A stretch of 64,000 nucleotides of DNA from Banduia mediterranea (GTDB lineage Bacteria > Pseudomonadota > Gammaproteobacteria > Nevskiales > Nevskiaceae), in assembly GCF_031846245.1 (NCBI RefSeq), contig NZ_JAVRIC010000007.1, positions 62,001-126,000 on the forward strand, in the 5' to 3' direction. Below, piece by piece: positions 18,044 through 28,614 of the stretch. Below the pieces are notes generated by a model. That model was given only the letters and a program-made list of their open reading frames with translations. It did no database searches and had not been told where the DNA came from. Position 1 is the stretch's first letter, and every line of letters starts with the position of its first letter. A program made the translations under genes and the position numbers.

Positions 18044-18847
18044 TCAGGCGGCGCGCGGTGGCGCCGGTTCGAACAATGGCGGCAGCATGCCCCGTTGTTC
18101 GGCCTTGTCGATTTCGGCCAACAGGTCCAGTCGCGTCAGTGATTCGAGTTCCCGGAAGTTCTCGATCACGTAGTACAGCGGCTGCACGATGTCGATGCGA
18201 TAGGGCGTGCGCATGACTTCGTCCAGCTTGAATCGTCGGCGCTGCGGCTGATCGGAATCCTGCGCGGACAGCGTCTCGCCGATCGACGACAGAATGCCGC
18301 CGCCGTAGATGCGGCGTTCGCCCCCGGCCGGCTGGATCAGTCCGAATTCGGCGGTGAACCAGTACAGCCGCGCCAGGAAGGCGCGCTGCCGCTTGTCCGC
18401 GGCCAGGCCGAGCCGGCCGTAGGTCTGCGTGAAATCGGCGAACCCGGGATTGGTCAGCATCGGGGTGTGCCCGAAGATCTCGTGAAAGATATCGGGTTCC
18501 TTCAGATAATCGAGTTCCTCGCCGCTGCGCACGAAGGTGGCGGCCGGGAAACGACGATTGGCGAGCAATTCGAAGAACTGCGTAAACGGGATCAGCGCCG
18601 ACACCGGTGCGACTTCCCAGCCGGTTTCGCGCTGCAGCCGGGCCGACACCTCGCTCAGCTGCGGAACCCGGTCACGCGGCAATTTCAGCAGATCGAGTCC
18701 TTGCAGGAACTCATCGCAGGCCCTGCCGCGGATCGCGCGATCCTGGCGCTCGTACAGCTCCGCCCAGATCGCATGTTCCTCCTCCGTGTAACGCACGACA
18801 CCACTCGAATCGGGCTCGCGCGCCACGTGATTCGTGGAGTCCTTCAT
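18044..18847 (-). CDS. phhA: Phenylalanine 4-monooxygenase
   Basis: Tetrahydropterin-dependent non-haem iron enzyme that hydroxylates phenylalanine to tyrosine. 267 residues, the bacterial single-domain length. Iron ligands His122 and His127 (DIFHEIFGHTPML) and Glu167 (LYWFTAEFGL) are visible. The ATG at 18845-18847 has GAGAGG upstream; the long in-frame extension beyond it is not part of the family. A pteridine reductase gene at 7.8 kb could relate to cofactor supply, but the link is speculative. It is first in the order phhA-hppD. Confidence 0.96.
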   Translation of the reverse strand: MKDSTNHVAREPDSSGVVRYTEEEHAIWAELYERQDRAIRGRACDEFLQGLDLLKLPRDRVPQLSEVSARLQRETGWEVAPVSALIPFTQFFELLANRRFPAATFVRSGEELDYLKEPDIFHEIFGHTPMLTNPGFADFTQTYGRLGLAADKRQRAFLARLYWFTAEFGLIQPAGGERRIYGGGILSSIGETLSAQDSDQPQRRRFKLDEVMRTPYRIDIVQPLYYVIENFRELESLTRLDLLAEIDKAEQRGMLPPLFEPAPPRAA

Positions 18848-18953
18848 CGCGCGCCTCTCAATATTGTTGCTGCGGCCATCAGGACCGCGGATAGGGCGAT
18901 TATCCGCCCCGTCGCAGTGCAACAACAAGGCGGCGGCATTTGCCGCAGACGGT

Positions 18954-19913
18954 CTACAGTCGTGCGAAGCCGTCGGTGGCATCCAGCAGAGCGGACAGGA
19001 TGCCGGCTTCGCTGGCCGCGTGGCCGGCATCCGGAACGATCTGCAGATCGGCCTCGGGCCAGGCGCGATGCAGATCCCAGGCGGTTTTCGTGGCGCAGAC
19101 CACGTCATAGCGGCCCTGCACGATCACCGCCGGAATATCCCGGATGCGGTCCACATTCTCGATCAGCTGGTTGGGCGTGTCGAAGAAGCCGCCGTTGACG
19201 AAGTAATGGCATTCGATGCGCGCAAAGGCCTCGGCGAAGCGGTCATCATCGTAGTGCTTGAGCATGCTGCCGGATTGCAGCAGTTTGCTGGTGGAGCCCT
19301 CCCACACGCTCCAGGCGCGTGCCGCGGCCCGTCGCACCTCACGATCCTCGCTGGTCAGCCGCCTGAAGTAGGCCTGCATCATGTCGCCGCGTTCCTCGTG
19401 CGGAATCGGTGCCAGGAAATGTTCGAAGGCATCCGGATAGATCCAGGAACAACCTTCCTGATAGAACCAGGCCAGCTCCTCCGGCCGCAGCAGGAAGATG
19501 CCGCGCAGCACCAGCGCCTTGACCCGGGCGGGATGGGTTTCGGCATAGGCCAGCGACAGCGTCGATCCCCAGGAGCCGCCGAACACGACCCAACGTTCGA
19601 TGCCCAGCGTGGTGCGGATCGTCTCCATATCGGCCACCAGATCCCAGGTGGTGTTCTCGCGCAGTTCCGCATGCGGCGTCGATCGGCCGCAGCCGCGCTG
19701 GTCGAACAGCACGATCCGATACAGTGCCGGATCGAAGAACTGGCGATGCCAGGGCTCGCAGCCACCGCCGGGCCCGCCATGCACGAACACCACGGGCTTG
19801 CCGTTCGGATTGCCGCACTCCTCGACGTGAATTTCGTGCAGGTCCGACACCTTGAGGCGCTGCTCGCGGTAGGGCTTGCAGGGCGGGTACGGGTCTCTGG
19901 GCTGGGTCGGCAT
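18954..19913 (-). CDS. pip: Proline iminopeptidase (prolyl aminopeptidase)
   Basis: Cytoplasmic serine peptidase (S33 alpha/beta hydrolase) that removes N-terminal proline. 319 residues. The oxyanion motif HGGPGGGC, the DQRGCGRS block, the nucleophile elbow GGSWGS and the catalytic His in PDAGHAASE are all present, and GRYDVVC holds the catalytic Asp. The ATG at 19913 is used; a GTG 9 bases upstream is also possible. It stands alone downstream of a small membrane protein gene. Confidence 0.94.
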   Translation of the reverse strand: MPTQPRDPYPPCKPYREQRLKVSDLHEIHVEECGNPNGKPVVFVHGGPGGGCEPWHRQFFDPALYRIVLFDQRGCGRSTPHAELRENTTWDLVADMETIRTTLGIERWVVFGGSWGSTLSLAYAETHPARVKALVLRGIFLLRPEELAWFYQEGCSWIYPDAFEHFLAPIPHEERGDMMQAYFRRLTSEDREVRRAAARAWSVWEGSTSKLLQSGSMLKHYDDDRFAEAFARIECHYFVNGGFFDTPNQLIENVDRIRDIPAVIVQGRYDVVCATKTAWDLHRAWPEADLQIVPDAGHAASEAGILSALLDATDGFARL

Positions 19914-19948
19914 GCTGTTCACGAAAAAGGTGTTGGTGTGCGCGAACC

Positions 19949-20245
19949 TTACAACAAGGTGCGAACGAAGCCGTACAACAGAAGCACGAACGCACCAATC
20001 TCGCCGATCGCCAGCGCCACCACGAGCCCGTGCAGCCGTACGCCCGGCAGCGTGCCGCGGCCGAGGCGATAGGGTTTGCGGAACTGGTTGTCGGTATCGC
20101 GCAGCAGACCATACAGCACATAGCTGGCGATGGCGCCTGCGCCCGTTCGGTGGCCTGCGATGCGGGCATACTTCCAGACACCGGTGAGCTGGCCGGCGCG
20201 AAAGTAGGCGCCGGCCGCCAGAAGACATAAGTTCTCGGGATTCAT
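19949..20245 (-). CDS. Small membrane protein, function unknown
   Basis: 98-residue protein with a hydrophobic N-terminal segment and a clear C-terminal transmembrane helix (about residues 73-95, LVVALAIGEIGAFVLLLYGF). The centre contains ASYVLYGLLRDTDNQFRKPYR. I do not recognise the family. It sits 35 bp upstream of pip on the same strand and may be cotranscribed. Length and an ordinary codon pattern make it plausible as a real gene, but support is limited. Confidence 0.55.
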   Translation of the reverse strand: MNPENLCLLAAGAYFRAGQLTGVWKYARIAGHRTGAGAIASYVLYGLLRDTDNQFRKPYRLGRGTLPGVRLHGLVVALAIGEIGAFVLLLYGFVRTLL

Positions 20246-20330
20246 GAATTTTTTTGTCCGGCCTGATTGAATGGTGCCGAGGCACTACGCTAGCATCGGG
20301 TGACTAGCGTGATACTGCGGGGACAGCACA

Positions 20331-22283
20331 GTGCGGCTCATCGCAACAATTCTGGTCGGTGCAAGCCTGTTTACGGGTGCAGCCTCGGCCGCGAGCGAAA
20401 CGACGCTCAAGACCAGCAAGGAGGACGCGGTGTTTCCGCGGCCGGCGCAACTCGAAGGCGCCGTCAGCTTCTGGCGCAAGATCTTCGCGGAGTATTCCGA
20501 GAATCAGGTGGTGATCCATTCCATGGATTACCCCAACAAGATCTATGGCGTGCTCGACTATCGTGATGATGCCGCGCGCGGCGTCGACAAGACGACGATC
20601 CGCACGCGGGCCCGCGAGGACGAGCGCGCCGCGCGCGACAAGATCGAGCGCCTGCTCAAGCTTGTGCATGCCAATCGCAAGACGCCGCAAAAGCTCGACC
20701 CGGAAGCACGCAAGGTCTACGAGTTGTTTGCGGACATCGACGATCCGAATGTCTACAGGGATCAGCTGGACCGCGTGCGTTCGCAGCGCGGTTTGCGGGA
20801 ACGCACCGGCAATGCGATGGCGGTGTCGGGCCGCTATCTGCCGAACATGGAAGCGGTGTTCAAGTCCTATCAGCTTCCGGTGGGACTGACGCGCCTGCCG
20901 CTGGTCGAATCCTCGTTCAATGTGGATGCCTACTCCAAGGTGGGTGCTGCCGGCATCTGGCAGTTCATGCCGTCATCGGCGCGCATCTACATGCGGCTCG
21001 ACGAAGTGGTGGACGATCGACGCGATCCCTGGTTCGCCACCGATGGCGCCGCGCGTCATCTGCGTGACGACTACGCGCTGCTGCAGCAATGGCCGCTGGC
21101 GGTCACCGCCTACAACTATGGCCGTATGGGTCTGGCACGCGCGCTCAAAGCGGTTGACGGCAGTACGCTCGAAGACCTGCTGGATGATTTCGATGGCCGC
21201 CGGTTCGGCTTCGCTTCGCGCAATTTCTACGCGGAGTTTCTGGCCGCGCTGGATGTGGCGCGCAACCGTGATCGCTACTACAAGGATGTGCAGCCCGAGA
21301 AGCGCCTCGACTTCGACGTGATCACCACGGCCAACTACGTGCCCTACGAAACCCTGCGCGAACTGGCCAGCATCGATGAAGCCAGCTTCCGTCGCCTCAA
21401 TCCTGCGTATCAGGACGAAGTCGTCGCCGGCAAGCTCTACATCCCGCCGCATCACGAAGTGCGTGTACCGGCAGGGCTGGGCAAGACCTTCAAGCTCGCC
21501 TATGCCGGGCTCGGCCAGGGCCGGGTGTTCGACCGCCAGCGGGTCTACTGGATTCAACACCGCGTTGCGCGCGGTGAAACCCTGGGCGGAATCGCACACC
21601 GTTATGGCAGCAGCATTCGCGACATCCAGCAGGCCAACGGCATCAGAAACCCGCGCCTGATCCGCATCGGTCAGACCATCAAGGTGCCGCCTCGCGACAC
21701 GCCTCGCGACAGTAGCGGCGTAGTCATCGCCGCCGCGGCGCCGAGTCTGCAGTCCACCGTGCTGCAACACCGTATCGCCAGTGGCGACACGCTCGGCGCC
21801 ATCGCGCGCCGCTACGGCAGCAGCGTGAGCGACATCCAGCGCGCCAACGGCATCAGCGACCCGCGCCTGATCCGCATCGGTCAGACCATCAAGGTGCCGG
21901 CCAGCGGCGTCTCGGCGCAGGCTGCGGTGATGACGCACCGCGTGCGCAGTGGCGACACCCTCGGCGGCATCGCGGATCGCTACGACACCACCGTCAGCGC
22001 CCTGAAGGCGCTCAACGGCATCTCCAATCCGCGCTCGCTGCGCAGCGGCCAGGTGATCCGCCTGCAAGAAGCCGCTACCGCGGACGGCGGCCTGCAGGAG
22101 CTGGCGTACAGCAAGGCCTCGTCGGAGCCTTCATACCGTCTGCATCGGGTGGAATCGGGGCAGACGCTGTCGGCGATCTCGCGGCGCTACGGCATCAGCT
22201 CGGCGCGCCTGTCGAGCTACAACGGCCTGACCGATCCGGACCAGGTGCGGGCCGGGACCTTGCTGAAGGTGCCGGAGCGCTAA
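20331..22283 (+). CDS. mltD: Membrane-bound lytic transglycosylase D-like protein with four LysM domains
   Basis: Periplasmic peptidoglycan lytic transglycosylase. 650 residues: signal peptide (1-20), SLT domain with catalytic Glu193 in LPLVESSFN and the GIWQFMPSSAR and TAYNYGRMG blocks, then four LysM glycan-binding repeats starting near residues 410, 480, 536 and 605. E. coli MltD has two LysM repeats and a lipobox; here there are four and no lipobox cysteine is evident. The GTG start has GGGGA 8-9 bases upstream. The stop overlaps the aroE stop by 4 bp. Confidence 0.9.
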   Translation: MRLIATILVGASLFTGAASAASETTLKTSKEDAVFPRPAQLEGAVSFWRKIFAEYSENQVVIHSMDYPNKIYGVLDYRDDAARGVDKTTIRTRAREDERAARDKIERLLKLVHANRKTPQKLDPEARKVYELFADIDDPNVYRDQLDRVRSQRGLRERTGNAMAVSGRYLPNMEAVFKSYQLPVGLTRLPLVESSFNVDAYSKVGAAGIWQFMPSSARIYMRLDEVVDDRRDPWFATDGAARHLRDDYALLQQWPLAVTAYNYGRMGLARALKAVDGSTLEDLLDDFDGRRFGFASRNFYAEFLAALDVARNRDRYYKDVQPEKRLDFDVITTANYVPYETLRELASIDEASFRRLNPAYQDEVVAGKLYIPPHHEVRVPAGLGKTFKLAYAGLGQGRVFDRQRVYWIQHRVARGETLGGIAHRYGSSIRDIQQANGIRNPRLIRIGQTIKVPPRDTPRDSSGVVIAAAAPSLQSTVLQHRIASGDTLGAIARRYGSSVSDIQRANGISDPRLIRIGQTIKVPASGVSAQAAVMTHRVRSGDTLGGIADRYDTTVSALKALNGISNPRSLRSGQVIRLQEAATADGGLQELAYSKASSEPSYRLHRVESGQTLSAISRRYGISSARLSSYNGLTDPDQVRAGTLLKVPER

Positions 22284-23113
22284 GCCGCCCCGAATTCCCA
22301 AAGCGCCTTGTGCAACACCGCGATCAAGGCATCGGTGCGCGGCAGGACGCCGTTCCACAACTCGAATGCCACCGCCGCCTGCTCGGCGAGCATGCCGATG
22401 CCGTCGGCGATCAGGCTGGCGTTCTGTGATTCGGCCCAGGCGTGAAACGGCGCGTGTGCCGAGCCGTAGCTGAGGTCGTAGCAGGCGCCGCCTTCGGCCA
22501 GCAGCTGTCCGGGCAGGCGCGGCATCTCACCGCTGTGACCGGCGGAGGTGGCGTTGATGATCAGGTCGAAACGATCGCCTTTGAGCGCGAGGTGGGTGCA
22601 GGGCCGCAGGGCACCAACCGGTTTGAAATGCTCGGCCAGGGCCTCGGGCTTCCAGGGATTGCGGTTGGAGAGCACCAGTTCGGCGGGGCTCTGCGCGAGC
22701 AGCGGACCGATCACACCGCGCGCCGCGCCGCCGGCGCCGAGCAGCAGCACGCGGCGGCCACGCACTTCGATGTCGAGATTGTCGCGCAGGTCGCGGATCA
22801 GGCCTTCGCCGTCGGTGTTGTCACCGTTCCAGCCGGTATCGCTGCGCACCAGGGTGTTGACGGCGCCGGCGAGTTTCGCGCGCTCGCTGCGGGTTTCGCA
22901 GAACGCCGCCACACTGACCTTGTGCGGCAGGGTCACGTTGAGACCCTTGTAGCCGGCACGGTGCAGCTTGGACAGCTCCTGCTCCAGCGCGGCCTGGGAT
23001 ACTTCGATGGCCTCGTATTCCAGGGCGATCCGCGTCTGCTGCGCGAAGTCGGCGTGGATACGCGGCGAGAGACTGTGAGCGATCGGTTGCCCGATGACGG
23101 CGTAACGGTCCAT
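22280..23113 (-). CDS. aroE: Shikimate dehydrogenase
   Basis: NADPH-dependent enzyme that reduces 3-dehydroshikimate in aromatic amino-acid synthesis. 277 residues. Substrate-binding motif AVIGQPIAHSLSPRIH at the N-terminus, catalytic Lys in NVTLPHKVSV, NGDNTDGEG, and the nucleotide loop GAGGAARGV are all present. The ATG at 23113 is 11 bp after the hemB stop. hemB and aroE are likely cotranscribed. Confidence 0.96.
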   Translation of the reverse strand: MDRYAVIGQPIAHSLSPRIHADFAQQTRIALEYEAIEVSQAALEQELSKLHRAGYKGLNVTLPHKVSVAAFCETRSERAKLAGAVNTLVRSDTGWNGDNTDGEGLIRDLRDNLDIEVRGRRVLLLGAGGAARGVIGPLLAQSPAELVLSNRNPWKPEALAEHFKPVGALRPCTHLALKGDRFDLIINATSAGHSGEMPRLPGQLLAEGGACYDLSYGSAHAPFHAWAESQNASLIADGIGMLAEQAAVAFELWNGVLPRTDALIAVLHKALWEFGAA

Positions 23114-23124
23114 GCGTTCCTGTT

Positions 23125-25053
<1,929 letters not shown>

Positions 25054-25167
25054 CAACAAGTTTCCCGAGCTTACGCGACGTTGTAAGATTCGCCGCCAAA
25101 CTAACCCGACCTCCGCCTGCACCGCCACTGTCGGTCTGCGGGTTCCGCTGATAATGGAGTCTTTTGA

Positions 25168-25782
25168 ATGAAGCGCTTTGTCTTCTTGGCCCTGCTGGGC
25201 AGCATTGGTCTCGCCCACGCGGCCGATCCGTTTGTGGACGGCGACGCGGAAGCAGGAGAAGCCAAGGCCGGCGTCTGCGTCGCCTGTCACGGTGTCGCCG
25301 GCAAGAGCACCAATCCGCAGTGGCCGAAGCTGGCCGGGCAAAGCGCCAAGTACATCGTCAAGCAGTTGGCCGCCTTCAAGTCGGGTGAGCGCAGCAATCC
25401 GCTGATGACACCGCAGGCGATGTCGCTGAGCGAGCAGGACATGGCCAACCTAGGCGCATATTTCGCGGCGCAGGAGCTGTCGCCCGGTGTTGCGAGTGAA
25501 GATTCGATCGAATTGGCACAGCCGATTTATCGCGGCGGCGACGGCGAGCGCGGCCTGCCGGCCTGTGCCGCATGTCACAGCCCCACGGGCGCCGGCAACC
25601 CGGGTGCCGGCTTCCCGCACATCGGTGGGCAGCAGGGCGAGTACACCGCCGCCAGCTTGCGCGCCTATCGCTCAGGGGAACGTGGAGCGGGTACGCAGGG
25701 TCTGATCATGCAGAGCGTGGCCGAAAAGCTGACCGACGCCGAGATTGACGCGCTCGCTTCCTACATCGCCGGATTGCAATGA
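25168..25782 (+). CDS. Dihaem cytochrome c4
   Basis: Periplasmic electron carrier with two class I cytochrome c domains. 204 residues: signal peptide ending AHAAD (1-19), haem sites CVACH (Cys37-His41) and CAACH (Cys133-His137), and methionines in the MTPQAMSLSEQDM and MQSVAEKLTDAEI segments as likely axial ligands. Cytochrome c4 typically feeds cytochrome oxidases. Its stop is near-overlapped by dsbA, a common arrangement in gammaproteobacteria. Confidence 0.93.
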   Translation: MKRFVFLALLGSIGLAHAADPFVDGDAEAGEAKAGVCVACHGVAGKSTNPQWPKLAGQSAKYIVKQLAAFKSGERSNPLMTPQAMSLSEQDMANLGAYFAAQELSPGVASEDSIELAQPIYRGGDGERGLPACAACHSPTGAGNPGAGFPHIGGQQGEYTAASLRAYRSGERGAGTQGLIMQSVAEKLTDAEIDALASYIAGLQ

Positions 25783-25793
25783 GGTTTTCGACC

Positions 25794-26438
25794 ATGCGTT
25801 TGTTCGCCCAGATTTGTCTGTTGTTTGTCGCACTCAGCCCGATTGCCTGCTCCGCGCAGGACGGACCGATGCGCTACCTGGAAGGCGAGCAATACCGCAA
25901 GGTCAGCAGTGTCACCGAACCCAAGGACGCGTCCAAGATCACCGTGACCGAGGTGTTCTGGTATGGCTGTGCCCACTGCTATGCCTTCGAGCCGTACATG
26001 CGCAAGTGGGCCGAGACCAAGCCGGGCGACGTGGTGTTCGAACGCATGCCGAATTCGCTGGGACGACCGGTCGGTCTTTTGCATAGCCGCGCCTACTACA
26101 CCGCCGAGCAACTGGGCATCGAAAAGCAGTTCACGCCGAAGATGTTTGCGGCGATGCACGACCAGCGTCTGCCGATGTCCACCGAGTCCGCCATCGGCAC
26201 CCTTGCCACCCAGCTCGGCATCGACGAAGCCAAGTTCAGCAGCACCTTCGAGGGCTTCGCGGTCGACAGCCAGGTGCGCCGCGCCGAGCAGCGGTCCCGC
26301 GACTGGGGCGTGACCGGCACTCCGACCGTGATCGTCGGCGGCAAGTACATGACGGCACCATCGATGGCGCACGGCTCGGACGAGGCGATCGACGTGGTTC
26401 GCTTCCTGGTCGACAAGGTGCGCGCCGAGCGCAAATAG
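25794..26438 (+). CDS. dsbA: Thiol:disulfide interchange protein DsbA
   Basis: Periplasmic oxidase that introduces disulfides. About 214 residues: signal peptide (1-21), thioredoxin fold with active site CAHC (Cys59-Cys62) in FWYGCAHCYAFEP, and the cis-proline region GVTGTPTVIVGGKY. Most DsbA have CPHC, so Ala replaces Pro. Two starts exist: an ATG at 25779 overlapping the cytochrome c4 stop, and the ATG at 25794 preceded by GAGG at 9 nt; the latter is chosen. Link to c-type cytochrome maturation is consistent with its neighbour. Confidence 0.93.
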   Translation: MRLFAQICLLFVALSPIACSAQDGPMRYLEGEQYRKVSSVTEPKDASKITVTEVFWYGCAHCYAFEPYMRKWAETKPGDVVFERMPNSLGRPVGLLHSRAYYTAEQLGIEKQFTPKMFAAMHDQRLPMSTESAIGTLATQLGIDEAKFSSTFEGFAVDSQVRRAEQRSRDWGVTGTPTVIVGGKYMTAPSMAHGSDEAIDVVRFLVDKVRAERK

Positions 26439-26441
26439 TCC

Positions 26442-27380
26442 GTGAAGGGACTTCTGCTCGCCGCCGTGGCGGGCGCCTGCCTGGTGCCTCGGCTCGCCGC
26501 GGCGGCACCGGCGGCACGGTTGCCACTGCCGCTGGCGACCGTTGAGCAGGCTTGCGAGACCCTGTCACAGCGCCTCGGCAGCGTTGCCTTGAGCGACTGC
26601 CTTGGTGCCGACTTTCGCATGGCCGACAGCGGTAGCGTCGAGGGCCGTCCGATTCTGGTTCGCGATTTCCCGCCGACGGCGGCGCAGCCCGAAGGCGCCC
26701 GCGCCCCGCGCATCCTGCTGTTCGGCGGCATTCACGGCGACGAATACTCGGCCGTCAGCATCATGTTCCGCTGGATCGAACTGCTCAAGCACGATCGCTT
26801 CCAACGCTACGACTGGCGCGTGATTCCTTCGCTGAATCCGGATGGCCTGCTCGACCGCCCGGCCACCCGAATGAACGCCAACGGTGTCGACCTGAACCGT
26901 AATTTCCCGAGCGAGCACTGGGAGGAACGCGCGTTGCCGTACTGGCGCGAGAAGACCTTCCGCGACCCCCGGCGCTATCCCGGCAAGGCCGCCTTGTCGG
27001 AGCCCGAAAGCGCCTGGCTGGCGGCCGAAATCCGGGCATTCGTGCCGGACGTGATCGTCTCCGTTCATGCGCCGCTCGGCGTGCTCGACTTCGATGGCCC
27101 GCCGCCGCCGCCGGATCGATTGGGTTATCTTCGCCTCAAGCATCTCGGTGTCTATCCCGGTTCGCTCGGCAATTTCGCGGGCGTGACGCTGGGCATCCCG
27201 GTGCTGACCCCCGAACTGCCGCACGCCGGCATCATGCCCAGCGGGCAGCAAGTGCAACGCATGTGGGCGGACCTCAACGAATGGCTGGACGGCAACGTCG
27301 AAGCGCGCGAGGCGCCGCCGGTGCTGCTGGGACTCGATGAATGGGAATGGATGCCTACGCTGAGCCGGCGTTCGCGCTAG
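26442..27380 (+). CDS. M14-family zinc carboxypeptidase, MpaA-like
   Basis: Exported metallopeptidase of the M14 carboxypeptidase/AstE fold. 312 residues with an N-terminal signal-like segment. Zinc ligands are in GGIHGDEYS (His, Glu) and SVHAPLG (His); NPDG and NANGVDLNRNFP form the substrate site, and the catalytic Glu is probably in LTPELPHAG. The pattern resembles murein peptide amidase MpaA, which trims cell-wall tripeptides, but here with a signal sequence. A GTG 3 bp after the dsbA stop is the start. It overlaps the L,D-transpeptidase stop by 4 bp. Confidence 0.8.
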   Translation: MKGLLLAAVAGACLVPRLAAAAPAARLPLPLATVEQACETLSQRLGSVALSDCLGADFRMADSGSVEGRPILVRDFPPTAAQPEGARAPRILLFGGIHGDEYSAVSIMFRWIELLKHDRFQRYDWRVIPSLNPDGLLDRPATRMNANGVDLNRNFPSEHWEERALPYWREKTFRDPRRYPGKAALSEPESAWLAAEIRAFVPDVIVSVHAPLGVLDFDGPPPPPDRLGYLRLKHLGVYPGSLGNFAGVTLGIPVLTPELPHAGIMPSGQQVQRMWADLNEWLDGNVEAREAPPVLLGLDEWEWMPTLSRRSR

Positions 27381-28555
27381 TCGCTTTCCTCACGGACGAT
27401 GCGCCACTGTCCGTCGCTTTCCAGTCGCCAGTACTGCTGCTTGTGCGACAGGGTGGCGAAGCTGTCGCTCTTGTAGTCCTGATCGAACTCGGCGAGTACC
27501 AGATTGTCTTCGCCCGGATACAGGTACACATCCAGATTCTGGAGCGTCACGTCGATGTAGCGCTTGGCGCCGTTGACCCGCCGCTTGTATTGCGAGAACG
27601 CCTTCAGGTCCATGTTATCCACGGTGAAGGTCTTGGAATAGAAGCCGAGATAGGCCTCGGTGTCCTTGGCGGACCAGGCGGCGCGCCAACTTTCGATTCG
27701 CGCGAGGAAGGTGGCGCGCCGTGCAGCGGCCTCGGCAGCCGGCAGCCAGCTCGTGCCGTCGCTGAGGATGATCGGTGTCTCGCCTGGCTGAATGTAGCTG
27801 CGCAAGGCCAGCAGGTCCGCATTGGCGACGGTGACGCAGCCCTCACTGGAGCGTGGCGCGCGCGTATAGGTGTCGTCCGGCACGCCGTGCAGCCAGATGC
27901 CGTAACCGGTCTTGCCGAGCGAACGGTCCCAGACATTCGGATAGTTCGTCGGAAAGGCGCCGGCGCCGTACAGCTCCGGCAGACCGGAGCCGGCCAGCCA
28001 GTTGATGATGCGGTAAACCCCAACCGGCGTGCGGTTGTCGCCCATCACCTGTTTTCCGTAGCCATCCTTGCCCATCGCAACATAGAAGTCAGCCAGCACC
28101 TGCGGACTGCCGTCGCGGTTCTCGAGCAGATACAGCCGCGCGCGCGGCAGGTCCGCCAGCAAAGCATGCTGGTGACGTGGTGACAGACTCAGGATCGAGG
28201 CCGGCACACTGCCCGGCGGTGGCTCGCTGGTGTTGAGCCTCAAGCGCGCTTCTTCGATCAGTGCGTCGACCGGGGCGTCACCGCTGCTGAAGGAGCTGTT
28301 CACCGCACCGGCTCTGGTCGCCAGCATCTGGCTGTAGAGCAGCTGCGCGAGACGGAAATTGGGTTCGTCGTGGACCAGCTGGTCGAGATCGCGCAGAGCC
28401 TGGTCGATACGGCCGGCGTGCATCGCGTCCACGGCCTCACGCAGACGCTGCTCGGGATGGTCGAGCAGGGCGGAAGCCGTGGCGGTGCCGGCGCAGATGG
28501 CCGAGGCGATCAGGCCCGCAATCAGCTGCCGGCCGACACGCTTGTCAGTGCGCAT
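27377..28555 (-). CDS. L,D-transpeptidase (YkuD) with NTF2-like C-terminal domain
   Basis: Exported enzyme expected to form 3-3 peptidoglycan crosslinks or anchor proteins. About 392 residues: signal peptide (to about residue 29), a helical TPR-like region (30-80), a YkuD domain with His223 and the nucleophile Cys240 in HGVPDDTYTRAPRSSEGC, and a C-terminal NTF2-like domain (about 285-392) beginning RIESWRAAWSAKDTEAYL. That last domain is shared with the adjacent TPR protein. The ATG at 28555 puts the signal peptide at the N-terminus. It lies 59 bp after the TPR gene, same strand. Confidence 0.88.
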   Translation of the reverse strand: MRTDKRVGRQLIAGLIASAICAGTATASALLDHPEQRLREAVDAMHAGRIDQALRDLDQLVHDEPNFRLAQLLYSQMLATRAGAVNSSFSSGDAPVDALIEEARLRLNTSEPPPGSVPASILSLSPRHQHALLADLPRARLYLLENRDGSPQVLADFYVAMGKDGYGKQVMGDNRTPVGVYRIINWLAGSGLPELYGAGAFPTNYPNVWDRSLGKTGYGIWLHGVPDDTYTRAPRSSEGCVTVANADLLALRSYIQPGETPIILSDGTSWLPAAEAAARRATFLARIESWRAAWSAKDTEAYLGFYSKTFTVDNMDLKAFSQYKRRVNGAKRYIDVTLQNLDVYLYPGEDNLVLAEFDQDYKSDSFATLSHKQQYWRLESDGQWRIVREESD

Positions 28556-28614
28556 CCGGAGCGCCGGACCGCGTTCTTTTCCTGCGCGATGCAAGAGATC
28601 GCGGCAAGCCCGCC

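Noticed and set aside
18848-18953. Sigma-54 promoter for phhA as in Pseudomonas PhhR systems
   Set aside because: No GG-N10-GC element with good flanks is visible upstream of phhA; only small dyads such as GGGCG...CGCCC.
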